From Thermomonas flagellata (GTDB lineage Bacteria > Pseudomonadota > Gammaproteobacteria > Xanthomonadales > Xanthomonadaceae): a DNA stretch of 64,000 nt. The stretch is taken from the NCBI RefSeq assembly GCF_022419185.1, contig NZ_JAJOZK010000003.1, positions 62,001 to 126,000 of the forward strand, written 5' to 3'. The translations under genes and the position numbers were made by a program. The notes under the pieces are model-generated. The model had not been told where the DNA came from, ran no database searches, and worked only from the letters and a program-made list of their open reading frames with translations. This document shows positions 8,139 to 16,705 of this stretch, one piece after another; within the stretch, counting starts at the first letter, position 1, and the number at the start of each line of letters is the position of its first letter.

Positions 8139-8171
8139 TTCATGGCGGGATTCCCCATCCGCGATCCGCCC

Positions 8172-9257
8172 ATGAACGCCATGCTGCCCCGCTCCGCCGC
8201 CCTCGCCCTGTGCCTGGCCCTGGGCCTGGCCGCCTGCAAGCAACAGCCCGCCGCCCCCGGCGCGAGCGCCGATGCCGCCGCGCCGGCCGCGGGCGCGGCC
8301 AAGACCATGGCCGAGATCACCGGCGCCGGCTCGACCTTCGTGTATCCGCTGATCTCCAAGTGGTCGGACGACTACAACAAGGCGTCCGGGCACAAGATCA
8401 ACTACCAGTCGATCGGCTCCGGCGGCGGCATCGCCCAGATCAAGGCCGGCACGGTCGACTTCGGCGCCTCCGACAAGCCGCTGCCGCCGGAGGAACTGGC
8501 CAAGGACGGGCTGGCGCAGTTCCCGGTCACCATCGGCGGGGTGGTGCCGGTGGTGAACCTGGACGGCATCGAGGCCGGCAAGCTGCGCCTGACCGGCCCG
8601 CTCATCGCCGACATCTTCCTCGGCAAGATCACCCAGTGGAACGACCCGGCGATCGCCGCGCTCAACCCGGGGCTCAAGCTGCCGGCGCAGAAGATCAACG
8701 TGGTGCACCGCTCCGACGGCTCCGGCACCACCTTCAACTTCGTCAACTACCTGTCCAAGGTCAGCCCGGCGTGGAAGGCCGCGGTCGGCGAGGGCACCTC
8801 GGTGAAGTGGCCGACCGGCGTCGGCGGCAAGGGCAACGAGGGCGTGGCCGCCTACGTCAAGCAGATGAAGGGCTCGATCGGCTACGTCGAGCTGGCGTAT
8901 GCCACCGAGAACAAGATGAGCTGGACGGCGATGCAGAATGCCGCCGGCAACTGGGTGCAGCCGACCATCGACACGTTCAAGGCCGCTGCCGCCAGCGCCG
9001 ACTGGAGCACCGCCAAGGACTTCAGCCTGGTGATCACCAACGCGCCGGGCACGGACGCCTGGCCGCTGGCGGCGACCGTGTTCGTGCTGATGCACCGCCA
9101 GCCGAAGGATCCGGCGCGCAGCCGCGAGGCGCTGGACTTCTTCAAGTGGGCGCTGGAGAACGGCAAGCCGCAGGCGGACGCGCTGCACTACGTACCGCTG
9201 CCGGATGCGCTGGTCAAGCAGGTCGAGGCCTACTGGGCCGAGCAGATCAAGGCCTGA
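8172..9257 (+). CDS. pstS: Phosphate ABC transporter substrate-binding lipoprotein
   Basis: A 361-residue periplasmic phosphate receptor of PstSCAB. The start at 8172 is preferred over the ATG at 8142, which abuts the Pho box. The signal sequence ends in a lipobox (LGLAAC, Cys at about 19), so this PstS is predicted to be lipid-anchored rather than soluble as in E. coli. Phosphate-binding segments are visible: GSTFVYP, then IGSGGGIAQIKAGTVDFGASD, and HRSDGSGTTFNFVNYL. An Ala/Pro-rich linker (about 22-45) follows the lipid site. It is first in a five-gene operon with pstC, pstA, pstB and phoU and is preceded by a triple Pho box, so phosphate starvation should induce it. Confidence 0.97.
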   Translation: MNAMLPRSAALALCLALGLAACKQQPAAPGASADAAAPAAGAAKTMAEITGAGSTFVYPLISKWSDDYNKASGHKINYQSIGSGGGIAQIKAGTVDFGASDKPLPPEELAKDGLAQFPVTIGGVVPVVNLDGIEAGKLRLTGPLIADIFLGKITQWNDPAIAALNPGLKLPAQKINVVHRSDGSGTTFNFVNYLSKVSPAWKAAVGEGTSVKWPTGVGGKGNEGVAAYVKQMKGSIGYVELAYATENKMSWTAMQNAAGNWVQPTIDTFKAAAASADWSTAKDFSLVITNAPGTDAWPLAATVFVLMHRQPKDPARSREALDFFKWALENGKPQADALHYVPLPDALVKQVEAYWAEQIKA

Positions 9258-9312
9258 GCCGCGCCCGCGGCCGCCCGGCCGCGGGGGACGCCCCCGAGCG
9301 CATGACCCGCCC

Positions 9313-10287
9313 ATGACCGCGACCCCTGCCACCGCCGCCGGCGACGCCCTGCGGCGGGAGATCCGCGACCAGCACGCCGACCGCCGCTTCCGCCGGTTGG
9401 TGACCGCCGCCGGCCTGTTCGTGCTGGTGTCGCTGCTGGCGGTCGCGCTGTCGATGCTGTGGGGCGGACGCGAGGCGTTCGCCCGCTTCGGCCTCGGCTT
9501 CCTGTGGGGCCAGGACTGGGACGCGGTGCAGGGCCAGTTCGGCGCGCTGGTGCCGATCTACGGCACCGTCGTCACCGCGGTGATCGCGATGCTGATCGCG
9601 GTGCCGGTCAGCTTCGGCATCGCCTTCTTCCTGACCGAGGTCGCGCCGAAGTGGCTGCGCGCCCCGGTCGGCGCCGCGATCGAGCTGCTGGCCGGCATCC
9701 CCTCGATCATCTACGGCATGTGGGGCCTGTTCGTGCTGGTGCCGCTGCTGGCCGAGCACGTGTACCCGTGGGTGGACGCGCACCTGGGCGCACTGCCGGG
9801 CATCGGCGCCCTGTTCCGCGGGCCGCCGCTCGGGCTGGGCATGGGCACCGCCGGCCTGGTGCTGGCGGTGATGGTGATCCCGTTCATCTCCTCGGTCATG
9901 CGCGAGGTGTTCCTGACCGTGCCGGCGCGCCTGAAGGAATCCGCCTACGCGCTGGGTTCGACCCGCTGGGAGGTGATCTGGGACATCGTGCTGCCCTACA
10001 CCCGCTCGGCGGTGATCGGCGGCATCTTCCTCGGCCTCGGGCGCGCACTCGGCGAGACCATGGCGGTCACCTTCGTGCTCGGCAATGCGCACCGGCTGAC
10101 CTTCTCGCTGCTGGAGCCGGGCAACTCGATCGCCGCCACCATCGCCAACGAGTTCACTGAGGCAGACACCGCGCTGTACCGCTCGGCGCTGATCGCGCTC
10201 GGGTTCGTGCTGTTCGTGGTCACCTTCGTGGTGCTGGCCGCGGCGCGCCTGATGCTGCGCCACCTCAACAAGCGCGAGGGCAACTGA
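9313..10287 (+). CDS. pstC: Phosphate ABC transporter permease PstC
   Basis: A 324-residue inner-membrane permease half. The start at 9313 gives a cytoplasmic N-terminus of about 30 residues before the first membrane segment ([21 protein letters not shown]). Six hydrophobic segments are visible, and the EAA loop appears as [21 protein letters not shown], which docks on Pst[16 protein letters not shown] is the usual PstC signature. It follows pstS by 55 bp and its TGA overlaps the pstA ATG, so translation is probably coupled. Confidence 0.97.
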   Translation: MTATPATAAGDALRREIRDQHADRRFRRLVTAAGLFVLVSLLAVALSMLWGGREAFARFGLGFLWGQDWDAVQGQFGALVPIYGTVVTAVIAMLIAVPVSFGIAFFLTEVAPKWLRAPVGAAIELLAGIPSIIYGMWGLFVLVPLLAEHVYPWVDAHLGALPGIGALFRGPPLGLGMGTAGLVLAVMVIPFISSVMREVFLTVPARLKESAYALGSTRWEVIWDIVLPYTRSAVIGGIFLGLGRALGETMAVTFVLGNAHRLTFSLLEPGNSIAATIANEFTEADTALYRSALIALGFVLFVVTFVVLAAARLMLRHLNKREGN

Positions 10288-11138
10288 TGGACGCCCGCCT
10301 GCACGCCTGGCGCCAGGCCAAGAACCTGATCGCGCAGGGGCTGGCCGTGCTGGCCGCCCTGTTCGGCCTGTTCTGGCTGGTGTGGATCGTGTGGACCACG
10401 CTGAGCAAGGGCATCGGCGCGATGACCCCGGCCCTGTTCACCCAGATGACCCCGCCGCCGGGCGCGGAGGGCGGCGGACTGCTCAACGCCTTCTACGGCA
10501 GCCTGGTGATGAGCGTGCTGGGCGTGCTGCTGGGCGCGCCGATCGGGATCCTCGCCGGCACCTATCTCGCGGAATACGCGCGCGGCTGGCTCGGGGAGTC
10601 GGTGCGCTTCATCAACGACATCCTGCTGTCGGCGCCCTCGATCGTGCTCGGCCTGTTCGTCTATACCCTGGTGGTGGCGCAGATGGGCCACTTCTCGGCG
10701 CTGGCCGGCGCGATCGCGCTTGGCTTCATCGTGCTGCCGGTGGTGGTGCGCACCACCGACGAGATGCTGCGGCTGGTGCCGGCGCAGATGCGCGAGGCCG
10801 CGCTGTCGCTCGGCATCCCGCAGTGGAAGGTGGTGGTGCAGGTGCTGTATCGCAGCGCCCTGCCGGGCGTCATCACCGGCATCCTGCTGGCGCTGGCGCG
10901 CATCACCGGCGAGACCGCGCCGCTGCTGTTCACCGCGCTCAACAACCAGTACTGGTCGAGCGACCTGCTCGGGCCGATGGCGAACGTGCCGGTGGTGATC
11001 TTCCAGTTCGCGATGAGCCCGTTCGACGGCTGGCACGCGCTGGCCTGGGCCGGCGCGTTCGTGCTGACCCTGTTCGTGCTGCTGGTGAGCATCCTGGCGC
11101 GGGTGATCGTCGCCCGCAGCCGCATCCTCCACGACTGA
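10287..11138 (+). CDS. pstA: Phosphate ABC transporter permease PstA
   Basis: A 283-residue permease that pairs with PstC to form the phosphate channel. Starts within the pstC stop (TGATG). The first membrane segment ([21 protein letters not shown]) is near the N-terminus; six segments are visible. The EAA loop reads [26 protein letters not shown], and [17 protein letters not shown] is a conserved family stretch. No anomalies seen. Confidence 0.97.
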   Translation: MDARLHAWRQAKNLIAQGLAVLAALFGLFWLVWIVWTTLSKGIGAMTPALFTQMTPPPGAEGGGLLNAFYGSLVMSVLGVLLGAPIGILAGTYLAEYARGWLGESVRFINDILLSAPSIVLGLFVYTLVVAQMGHFSALAGAIALGFIVLPVVVRTTDEMLRLVPAQMREAALSLGIPQWKVVVQVLYRSALPGVITGILLALARITGETAPLLFTALNNQYWSSDLLGPMANVPVVIFQFAMSPFDGWHALAWAGAFVLTLFVLLVSILARVIVARSRILHD

Positions 11139-11140
11139 CC

Positions 11141-11983
11141 ATGACCGACCTCGCCCGGGCGCCCGCCATGAACGACCTGTATACCCAACTCCCCGCCCAC
11201 GCGCGCGCCGCCGCGCTGCCGCAGGCGGCCCCGGCCAAGCTCGCCGCGCGTGGGCTGAACTTCTGGTACGGCGCGACGCACGCGGTGCGCAACATCGACC
11301 TCGACATCGCCGAGCGCAAGGTGACCGCGCTGATCGGCCCGTCCGGCTGCGGCAAGTCCACCCTGCTGCGCATCTTCAACCGCATCTACGCGCTCTATCC
11401 CGGCCAGCGCGCGGCCGGCCGGGTGCTGCTGGACGGCGAGGACATCCTCGACCCCAAGTACCCGATCAACCGCCTGCGCAGCAAGGTCGGCATGGTGTTC
11501 CAGAAGCCGGTGCCGTTCCCGATGACGATCTACGAGAACGTCGCCTACGGCATCCGCCACCACGAGCGCCTCGGCAAGGCCGCGCTGGACGAGCGGGTGG
11601 AGCTGGCGCTGCGCCAGGCCGCGCTGTGGGACGAGGTCAAGGACAAGCTCAAGGAGAGCGGGCTCGGACTGTCCGGCGGCCAGCAGCAGCGGCTATGCAT
11701 CGCGCGCGCGGTGGCGCTGCGCCCGGAGGTACTGCTGCTGGACGAGCCGACCTCGGCGCTCGACCCGATCTCCACCAGCCGCATCGAGCAGCTGGTGGAG
11801 GAGCTCAAGCACGAGTACACGATCATGATCGTGACCCACAACATGCAGCAGGCCGCGCGCGTCTCCGACTACACCGCCTTCATGTACCTGGGCGACCTGG
11901 TCGAGTTCGGGCCGACCGAGCAGCTGTTCTCCAACCCGAGCAAGCAGCAGACCGAGGACTACATCACCGGGAGGTTCGGCTGA
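11141..11983 (+). CDS. pstB: Phosphate ABC transporter ATPase PstB
   Basis: A 280-residue ATPase powering the Pst importer. Walker A is [10 protein letters not shown]-loop [17 protein letters not shown], signature LSGGQQQR, Walker [13 protein letters not shown] and the switch His in VTHNMQQ; all are intact. The N-terminus carries about 30 extra residues compared with the usual 250-260; an ATG at 11168 is an alternative start that would shorten it by nine. It follows pstA by 2 bp and overlaps phoU (TGATG). Confidence 0.97.
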   Translation: MTDLARAPAMNDLYTQLPAHARAAALPQAAPAKLAARGLNFWYGATHAVRNIDLDIAERKVTALIGPSGCGKSTLLRIFNRIYALYPGQRAAGRVLLDGEDILDPKYPINRLRSKVGMVFQKPVPFPMTIYENVAYGIRHHERLGKAALDERVELALRQAALWDEVKDKLKESGLGLSGGQQQRLCIARAVALRPEVLLLDEPTSALDPISTSRIEQLVEELKHEYTIMIVTHNMQQAARVSDYTAFMYLGDLVEFGPTEQLFSNPSKQQTEDYITGRFG

Positions 11984-12684
11984 TGAACGAGCATGCCCAC
12001 ATCGTGCGCAGCTACGACGAGGAGCAGGCCGCGCTGCTGGCGGAGCTGGTGCGCATGGGCGAGATGGCGGTCGCCCAGCTGGAGGCCGCGCTCGATGTGG
12101 TCGAACGCCGCGACGACAAGGCCGCCGAGCGCATCATCGGCAACGACGAGGCGATCGACGCGCTCGAGCAGCAGGTCAACGCCGACGTGATCCGCCTGAT
12201 CCGGCGCGGCCCGCTGGCAACCGACCTGCGCATCATCCTGGCTGCGCTGCGGGTCGCCTCCGACATCGAGCGGATCGGCGACTACGCCGCCAACATCGCC
12301 AAGCGCTCGATGGCGCTGAACCTGTCGCCGCCGCTGCCGCACACCCGCGGGCTGGACGCGCTCGGCCGCCTCGCCGCGCGCCAGGTGCGCGAGGTCATGG
12401 CCGCCTACGTCGCGCGCGACGGCCAGGCCGCGCTGCGCGTGCGCGAGCGCGACGCCGAGCTGGACACCCTCTACACCGGGCTGTTCCGCGAGCTTCTGAC
12501 CTACATGATGGAGGACCCGCGCGCGATCACGCCCTGCACCCACCTGCTGTTCATGGCCAAGAACCTGGAGCGGATCGGCGACCATGCCACCAACATCGCC
12601 GAGAACGTCTGGTTCCTGGTCCACGGCGAGGAGCTAATGCCGCCGCGCGACAAGCGCGACGACAGCAGCACCACCGTGGTCTGA
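11983..12684 (+). CDS. phoU: Phosphate signalling regulator PhoU
   Basis: A 233-residue helical cytoplasmic protein that links PstB to PhoR and represses the Pho response when phosphate is ample. Two PhoU repeats are visible, each with its metal-binding motif: ERIGDYAANIAKR (about 92-104) and ERIGDHATNIAEN (about 192-204). Starts within the pstB stop, so it is the last coupled gene of the operon. The phoB and phoR genes are not in this window. Confidence 0.97.
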   Translation: MNEHAHIVRSYDEEQAALLAELVRMGEMAVAQLEAALDVVERRDDKAAERIIGNDEAIDALEQQVNADVIRLIRRGPLATDLRIILAALRVASDIERIGDYAANIAKRSMALNLSPPLPHTRGLDALGRLAARQVREVMAAYVARDGQAALRVRERDAELDTLYTGLFRELLTYMMEDPRAITPCTHLLFMAKNLERIGDHATNIAENVWFLVHGEELMPPRDKRDDSSTTVV

Positions 12685-12695
12685 ACCGCGGGCTG

Positions 12696-12714
12696 GCCGG
12701 CGCCCGCCGCCGGC
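12696..12714 (+). terminator. GC hairpin after phoU
   Basis: GCCGGCG (12696-12702) pairs with CGCCGGC (12708-12714) around a 5-base loop in the 69-bp gap before the next gene. There is no T tract, so termination is uncertain and some read-through from pst into the RiPP operon is possible. Confidence 0.4.
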
Positions 12715-12753
12715 GCTAGGATCGGGTTCGCATCCACGCATCCGGAGCCCGCC

Positions 12754-13221
12754 ATGTCCCGCATCCCCCGTCCCCCGCTGGCCGCCGCGATCGGCGCCGT
12801 CCTCGCTACCGGCGCGCTTGCCGGCGGCAGCCTGTTCAGCATGGACGCGCTCGCCCACGGCTACATGCAGGACGCCGCCAAGCCCGGCAGCGGCAAGGCT
12901 AGCGAAGGCAAGTGCGGCGGCGAGGGCAAGTGCGGCGCCGGCAAGATGGCGGCCGCCAAGGCCAACCACGAAGGCGGCTGCGGCATGGCCAAGATGGACA
13001 CCGACAAGGACGGCCGCGTCTCGCGCGCCGAGTTCACCGCCGCGCACCCCGATCGCGCGGCGATGTTCGCCAAGATCGACACCGATGGCGACGGCTTCAT
13101 CAGCCAAGCCGAGATGGACGCCCACCACGCGGCCATGCAGAAGCCGGCCACCGGCGGCAAGGCCGGCGAAGGCAAGTGCGGGGAAGGCAAGTGCGGCGAG
13201 GGCAAGTGCGGCAGCATGTGA
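12754..13221 (+). CDS. HvfA/bufferin-type RiPP precursor with two EF-hands
   Basis: A 155-residue exported precursor peptide. Residues 1-35 look like the long signal peptide of bufferin precursors (LAAAIGAVLATGALAGG, then DALAHGYM). The mature part holds six cysteines: C54 and C60 in EGKCG motifs, C76 in EGGCG, and C142, C147, C152 in a C-terminal run of three EGKCG motifs. EGKCG is the core that HvfB/HvfC enzymes convert to oxazolone-thioamide, giving copper-binding peptides. Between the Cys clusters lie two canonical EF-hand loops, DTDKDGRVSRAE (82-93) and DTDGDGFISQAE (109-120), predicting Ca2+ binding as well. CCGGAG lies seven bases upstream. The modifying genes follow 6 bp later. Role in copper protection is inferred from the family. 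Confidence 0.85.
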   Translation: MSRIPRPPLAAAIGAVLATGALAGGSLFSMDALAHGYMQDAAKPGSGKASEGKCGGEGKCGAGKMAAAKANHEGGCGMAKMDTDKDGRVSRAEFTAAHPDRAAMFAKIDTDGDGFISQAEMDAHHAAMQKPATGGKAGEGKCGEGKCGEGKCGSM

Positions 13222-13227
13222 GCCGCC

Positions 13228-14052
13228 ATGCCCGGTCCTGCCCTGCCCGCGCGTAGCGCCGGCCTCGGCCTGCGGCGCGCGCTGCTGGACGGCTTGCTCG
13301 CGGCGCCCGCCGGCGCGTTCGACTTCCTCGAGTGCGCGCCCGACAACTGGATCGGCGTCGGCGGGCGCGCCGGCGCCGCGCTGGCCGAGCTGGCGGAGCG
13401 CCACCCGCTGGCCTGCCACGGCCTGTCGCTGTCGCTGGGCGGGCCGGACCCGCTGGACCTGGATTTCCTGGATCAGACCCGCGGTTTCCTCGAACGCCAC
13501 CGGGTCGCGCTGTACAGCGAGCACCTGAGCTACTGCGCCGCCGGCGGCCAGCTGTACGACCTGCTGCCGCTGCCGTTCACCGAGGAGGCGGTGGCCCACG
13601 TCGCCGCGCGCATCCGCCAGGCGCAGGACCGCCTCGGGCGGCGGATCGCGGTGGAGAACGTGAGCTACTACGCCGCGCCGTGGCAGGTGCTGGACGAGGC
13701 CGGCTTCATCAACGCGGTGCTGGCCGAGGCCGACTGCGACCTGCTGCTGGACGTGAACAACGTGTGCGTGAATGCCGCCAACCACGGCTACGACGCGCGC
13801 GCCTTCATCGATGCCATGCCGGGCGCGCGCATCGCCGCCTACCACGTCGCCGGCCACCACGTGGAGCCGGACGGGCTGCGGATCGACACCCACGGCAGCG
13901 CGGTCGGCGCGGAGGCCTGGGCGCTGCTGGCGCATGCGTACGCGCGCCACGGCGTGCGCCCGACCGTGCTCGAGCGCGACTTCGGGCTGCCGCCGCTGCC
14001 GGCGCTACTGGCGGAAGTGGCGCACATCCGCACCCTGCAGGCGGCGGCATGA
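13228..14052 (+). CDS. hvfB: HvfB-type multinuclear iron oxidase (MNIO, DUF692)
   Basis: A 274-residue TIM-barrel enzyme that uses a mixed-valent iron centre and O2 to rearrange cysteines in its precursor peptide. Family motifs and likely metal ligands are all present: H64 (CHGLSLSLG), H99 (SEHLSYC), E143 (VENVSYY), D175 and N177/178 ([10 protein letters not shown]), H206 (YHVAGHH), D220/H222 (DTHGSAV) and E249 (LERDF). Its neighbours are the EGKCG precursor upstream and a DUF2063 partner whose ATG overlaps its stop (ATGA). The substrate is therefore very probably the protein at 12754-13221. No oddities within the enzyme itself. Confidence 0.92.
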   Translation: MPGPALPARSAGLGLRRALLDGLLAAPAGAFDFLECAPDNWIGVGGRAGAALAELAERHPLACHGLSLSLGGPDPLDLDFLDQTRGFLERHRVALYSEHLSYCAAGGQLYDLLPLPFTEEAVAHVAARIRQAQDRLGRRIAVENVSYYAAPWQVLDEAGFINAVLAEADCDLLLDVNNVCVNAANHGYDARAFIDAMPGARIAAYHVAGHHVEPDGLRIDTHGSAVGAEAWALLAHAYARHGVRPTVLERDFGLPPLPALLAEVAHIRTLQAAA

Positions 14053-14795
14053 GCACGCTGGAACGCCAGCTGCACGCGTTCGCCGCGCACCTGCGCGACC
14101 CTGCCGCCGCGCCCGCGCCGGAGGGCGTGCCGGCGCGCCGGCTGGCGGTCTACCGCGACCTGGTGTTCCACAACCTGGCGGGGCTGCTGGGCAGCGGCTT
14201 CCCGGTGCTGCGCGCGACCCTGGGCGAGCCGGCCTGGCCGGCACTGGTGCGCGAGTTCCTGCGCCGCCACCGCAGCCAGACCCCGCTGTTCCCGCAGCTG
14301 GCGCTGGAATTCGTGGCCTTCCTCGGCGGCGAGCATGCCGACCCGGCCCGCCCGTGGCTGGGCGAGCTGGCCCACTACGAGTGGGCCGAGGCCGGCCTGC
14401 AGCAGTCGGATGCCGCAGTGCCGCCGCACGACCCCGACGGCGATCTGCTGGAGGGCATACCGGTGCTGTCGCCGCTGGCCTGGCCGCTGGCCTACCGCTG
14501 GCCGGTGCACCGGATCGGCCCGGAGTGGACTCCCCCGGCGGATCCGCCGCCGGAGCCGACCTGCCTGCTGCTGCGGCGCACGCCCGAGGGCGAGGTGCGC
14601 TTCGCGCAGATCTCGCCGCTGCTGTACCGCCTGCTGGAACTGGTGGACGCCTGCCCGGGCGAACGCGGGCGCGACCTGCTGCGCCGGCTCGCGGCGGAGA
14701 CCGCGCAGTCGGAAGCCATGCTGGAGGCACAGGCACGCCCACTGCTGGCGCGCCTGCAGGGCGAGGGCGTCCTGCCCGGCACCCGCATCGCGTAA
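14049..14795 (+). CDS. hvfC: HvfC-type DUF2063 partner of the MNIO enzyme
   Basis: A 248-residue protein that in this family binds the precursor and presents it to HvfB. The N-terminal DUF2063 region (about 1-95) shows [26 protein letters not shown] and the [23 protein letters not shown] stretch; the C-terminal half (about 130-248) matches the recognition-element-like domain seen in this family. Overlaps hvfB by four bases. The operon ends here: the DoxX-type membrane protein HvfD that often follows is absent and the next gene is RNase T. Confidence 0.85.
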   Translation: MSTLERQLHAFAAHLRDPAAAPAPEGVPARRLAVYRDLVFHNLAGLLGSGFPVLRATLGEPAWPALVREFLRRHRSQTPLFPQLALEFVAFLGGEHADPARPWLGELAHYEWAEAGLQQSDAAVPPHDPDGDLLEGIPVLSPLAWPLAYRWPVHRIGPEWTPPADPPPEPTCLLLRRTPEGEVRFAQISPLLYRLLELVDACPGERGRDLLRRLAAETAQSEAMLEAQARPLLARLQGEGVLPGTRIA

Positions 14796-14804
14796 CCTGT
14801 GCGC

Positions 14805-15482
14805 ATGCCCGCCGACCTTGCCCTGGCGCCCGCCGCGCCCGCCCCGCCGCTGCCGATGGCGCAGCGCTTCCGCGGCTACCTGCCGGTGGTGGTGGACGTG
14901 GAGACCGGCGGCTTCGACTGCGGCCGCCATGCGCTGCTGGAGATCGCGGCGGTGCCGATCGAGTTGGACGCCGCCGGCCGCTTCGTGCCGGGCGAGGTCG
15001 CGCACGCGCACATCGCCCCGGCGCCGGGCACCAGCATCGACCCCAAGTCGCTGGAGGTCACCGGGATCAAGGTCGGCCATCCGCTGCGCGGCGAGGTGGA
15101 CGAGCGCACCGGGCTGGACGCGGTGTTCGTGCCGGTGCGTGCGGCGGTGAAGAAATACGGCTGCCAGCGCGCGATCCTGGTCGGCCACAACGCGCATTTC
15201 GACCTCGGCTTCCTGAACGCGGCGGTGGCGCGGGTGCAGCACAAGCGCAACCCGTTCCATCCCTTCAGCGTGTTCGACACCGTGACCCTGGCCGGGATCG
15301 CCTACGGGCAGACCGTGCTGGCGCGCGCGGCGATCGCAGCCGGGCTCGGCTGGGATCCGCAGGAGGCGCATTCGGCGGTGTACGACGCGCTGCAGACCGC
15401 GCGCCTGTTCTGCGCGGTCGCCAACGCCTGGCCCGCCTCGCCGGCCGCCTGCGCGCAGGACGCCGACGCCGGCCCGGCCTGA
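14805..15482 (+). CDS. rnt: Ribonuclease T
   Basis: A 225-residue DEDDh 3'-5' exoribonuclease that trims tRNA and 5S/23S rRNA ends. Catalytic residues are visible: Asp and Glu in VVDVETGGF (about 30-38), Asp in [12 protein letters not shown], and His with Asp in [11 protein letters not shown]. Start taken at ATG 14805; a GTG two codons earlier or the Met 18 residues later ([10 protein letters not shown]) are alternatives. Family members run about 200-220 residues, so either fits. It lies 9 bp after hvfC and may share its transcript, but function is unrelated. Confidence 0.93.
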   Translation: MPADLALAPAAPAPPLPMAQRFRGYLPVVVDVETGGFDCGRHALLEIAAVPIELDAAGRFVPGEVAHAHIAPAPGTSIDPKSLEVTGIKVGHPLRGEVDERTGLDAVFVPVRAAVKKYGCQRAILVGHNAHFDLGFLNAAVARVQHKRNPFHPFSVFDTVTLAGIAYGQTVLARAAIAAGLGWDPQEAHSAVYDALQTARLFCAVANAWPASPAACAQDADAGPA

Positions 15483-15489
15483 GGGTGGC

Positions 15490-15759
15490 TCAGAGCGTGC
15501 CGTCGCCCGCGCGCCGACCGCCACCGAGCGAACGCGCGATGCCGTACAGGCTGATCGCGACCCAGGTCAGCTCCAGCAGGAACACCGAGATGTTGAAGCT
15601 GCCCCACAGCGAGGCCAGCACCCCGGCCGCGCCCAGCAGGTTCATCAGCTGGTAGGGCAGGCGGTTGCCGTGCAGGCGCCCGGCCTGCAGCAGGAAATAC
15701 GACAGCACGATCAACACCGTGCCGGCCAGCCCCACCCAGTCGTACCAATGCAGGTTCAT
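15490..15759 (-). CDS. Small inner-membrane protein, CBU_0592-like
   Basis: An 89-residue protein with three hydrophobic segments (about 8-25, 38-55, 57-75) and a basic Gly/Arg-rich tail. The opening MNLHWYDWVGLAGTVLIVLSYFLLQ and central LPYQLMNLLGAAGVLASL match a small conserved membrane family of unknown function. Convergent with rnt and 19 bp downstream of rlmB, so likely the last gene of the rnr-rlmB transcript. Confidence 0.75.
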   Translation of the reverse strand: MNLHWYDWVGLAGTVLIVLSYFLLQAGRLHGNRLPYQLMNLLGAAGVLASLWGSFNISVFLLELTWVAISLYGIARSLGGGRRAGDGTL

Positions 15760-15778
15760 CCGCGTCTCCTTGCCCCGC

Positions 15779-16525
15779 TCACGCCAGCCGCTGGCGCACG
15801 GCCTCGAACAGCGCCACCCCGGCCGCGACCGAGACGTTCAGGCTCTCGAAGCCGCCGGGCATCGGCACCTTCACCAGCCCGTCGCAGTTCTCGCGGGTCA
15901 GCCGGCGCAGGCCTTCGCCCTCGCTGCCCAACACCAGCGCCACGTTGCCGGTCAGGTCCTGCGCGTACAGCGAGGCCTGCGCGTCGCCGTCCAGCCCGTA
16001 GATCCACACCCCGGCCTGCTGCAGCTCGCGCAGCGTGCGCGCAAGGTTGGTGACGCGGAACACCGGCAGCCGGTCGGCGGCGCCGGCCGAGGTCTTGCGC
16101 ACGGTGGCGTTGACCTGCACCGCCTTGTCCTTGGGGATCACCACCGCGGTCGCGCCCGCCGCCGCCGCGCTGCGCAGGCAGGCGCCGAGGTTGTGCGGGT
16201 CCTGCACGCCGTCCAGCACCAGCAGCAGCGCCTTGCCTGCGGCGGCTTCGACCAGGCCCGGCAGTTCGTGTTCGTCCCGGGTCTTTGCAGCCGCATAGCG
16301 CGCGGCCGCGCCCTGGTGGCGCAGCCCGCCGGCCACGCCGTCCAGCGCCTGTCCGGCGACCCGGCGCACGGCGATGTCCTTGCGCCGCGCCTGCTGTTCG
16401 ATCTCGAGGAGGCGCGGGTTCTTGCCGCCGGCTTCCAGCAGCACCTCGCGCACGTGTTCGGCGTCGTGCTCCAGCGCGGAGGCCACCGCGTTGAGGCCGA
16501 CGATCCATTGGGCTTGCTTGCTCAT
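15779..16525 (-). CDS. rlmB: 23S rRNA 2'-O-methyltransferase RlmB
   Basis: A 248-residue SPOUT methyltransferase that methylates Gm2251 in the peptidyl-transferase region. The N-terminal substrate domain (about 8-75) begins WIVGLNAVASALEH; the catalytic knot shows motif 1 DGVQDPHNLGACLRSAAAAGA, motif 2 ALVLGSEGEGL and motif 3 PMPGGFESLNVSVAAGVALFE. Start at the ATG opening MSKQAQWIVG. It follows rnr in the same direction, the same pairing as in E. coli. Confidence 0.95.
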   Translation of the reverse strand: MSKQAQWIVGLNAVASALEHDAEHVREVLLEAGGKNPRLLEIEQQARRKDIAVRRVAGQALDGVAGGLRHQGAAARYAAAKTRDEHELPGLVEAAAGKALLLVLDGVQDPHNLGACLRSAAAAGATAVVIPKDKAVQVNATVRKTSAGAADRLPVFRVTNLARTLRELQQAGVWIYGLDGDAQASLYAQDLTGNVALVLGSEGEGLRRLTRENCDGLVKVPMPGGFESLNVSVAAGVALFEAVRQRLA

Positions 16526-16705
16526 GCGCGCATTGTGCCTCGCCGGGGGCATCGCGTTGCCTCTCCACGGCCAGGCGGCCTGCGCCTGCGCCTCTGCGCA
16601 CAGCCTGCTGGAGGCGCGGCCACCGGCCATCCATGGCCGGCCCTCCGCGGGCCGCCCGGCCATCGCGCCGCACCGGGGCTGCCCGCGTCGCGCGGCATCC
16701 GACCC
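16526..16705. other. Intergenic stretch between rnr and rlmB
   Basis: 180 bp with several overlapping GC-rich inverted repeats built on GGCC/CCGG. No open frame with a start signal and no clear promoter was found. It may hold processing hairpins between rnr and rlmB. Confidence 0.4.

Noticed and set aside
8142-8171. Upstream ATG as the pstS start
   Set aside because: It lies within four bases of the Pho box, in the promoter core, and adds residues before an otherwise complete lipoprotein signal.
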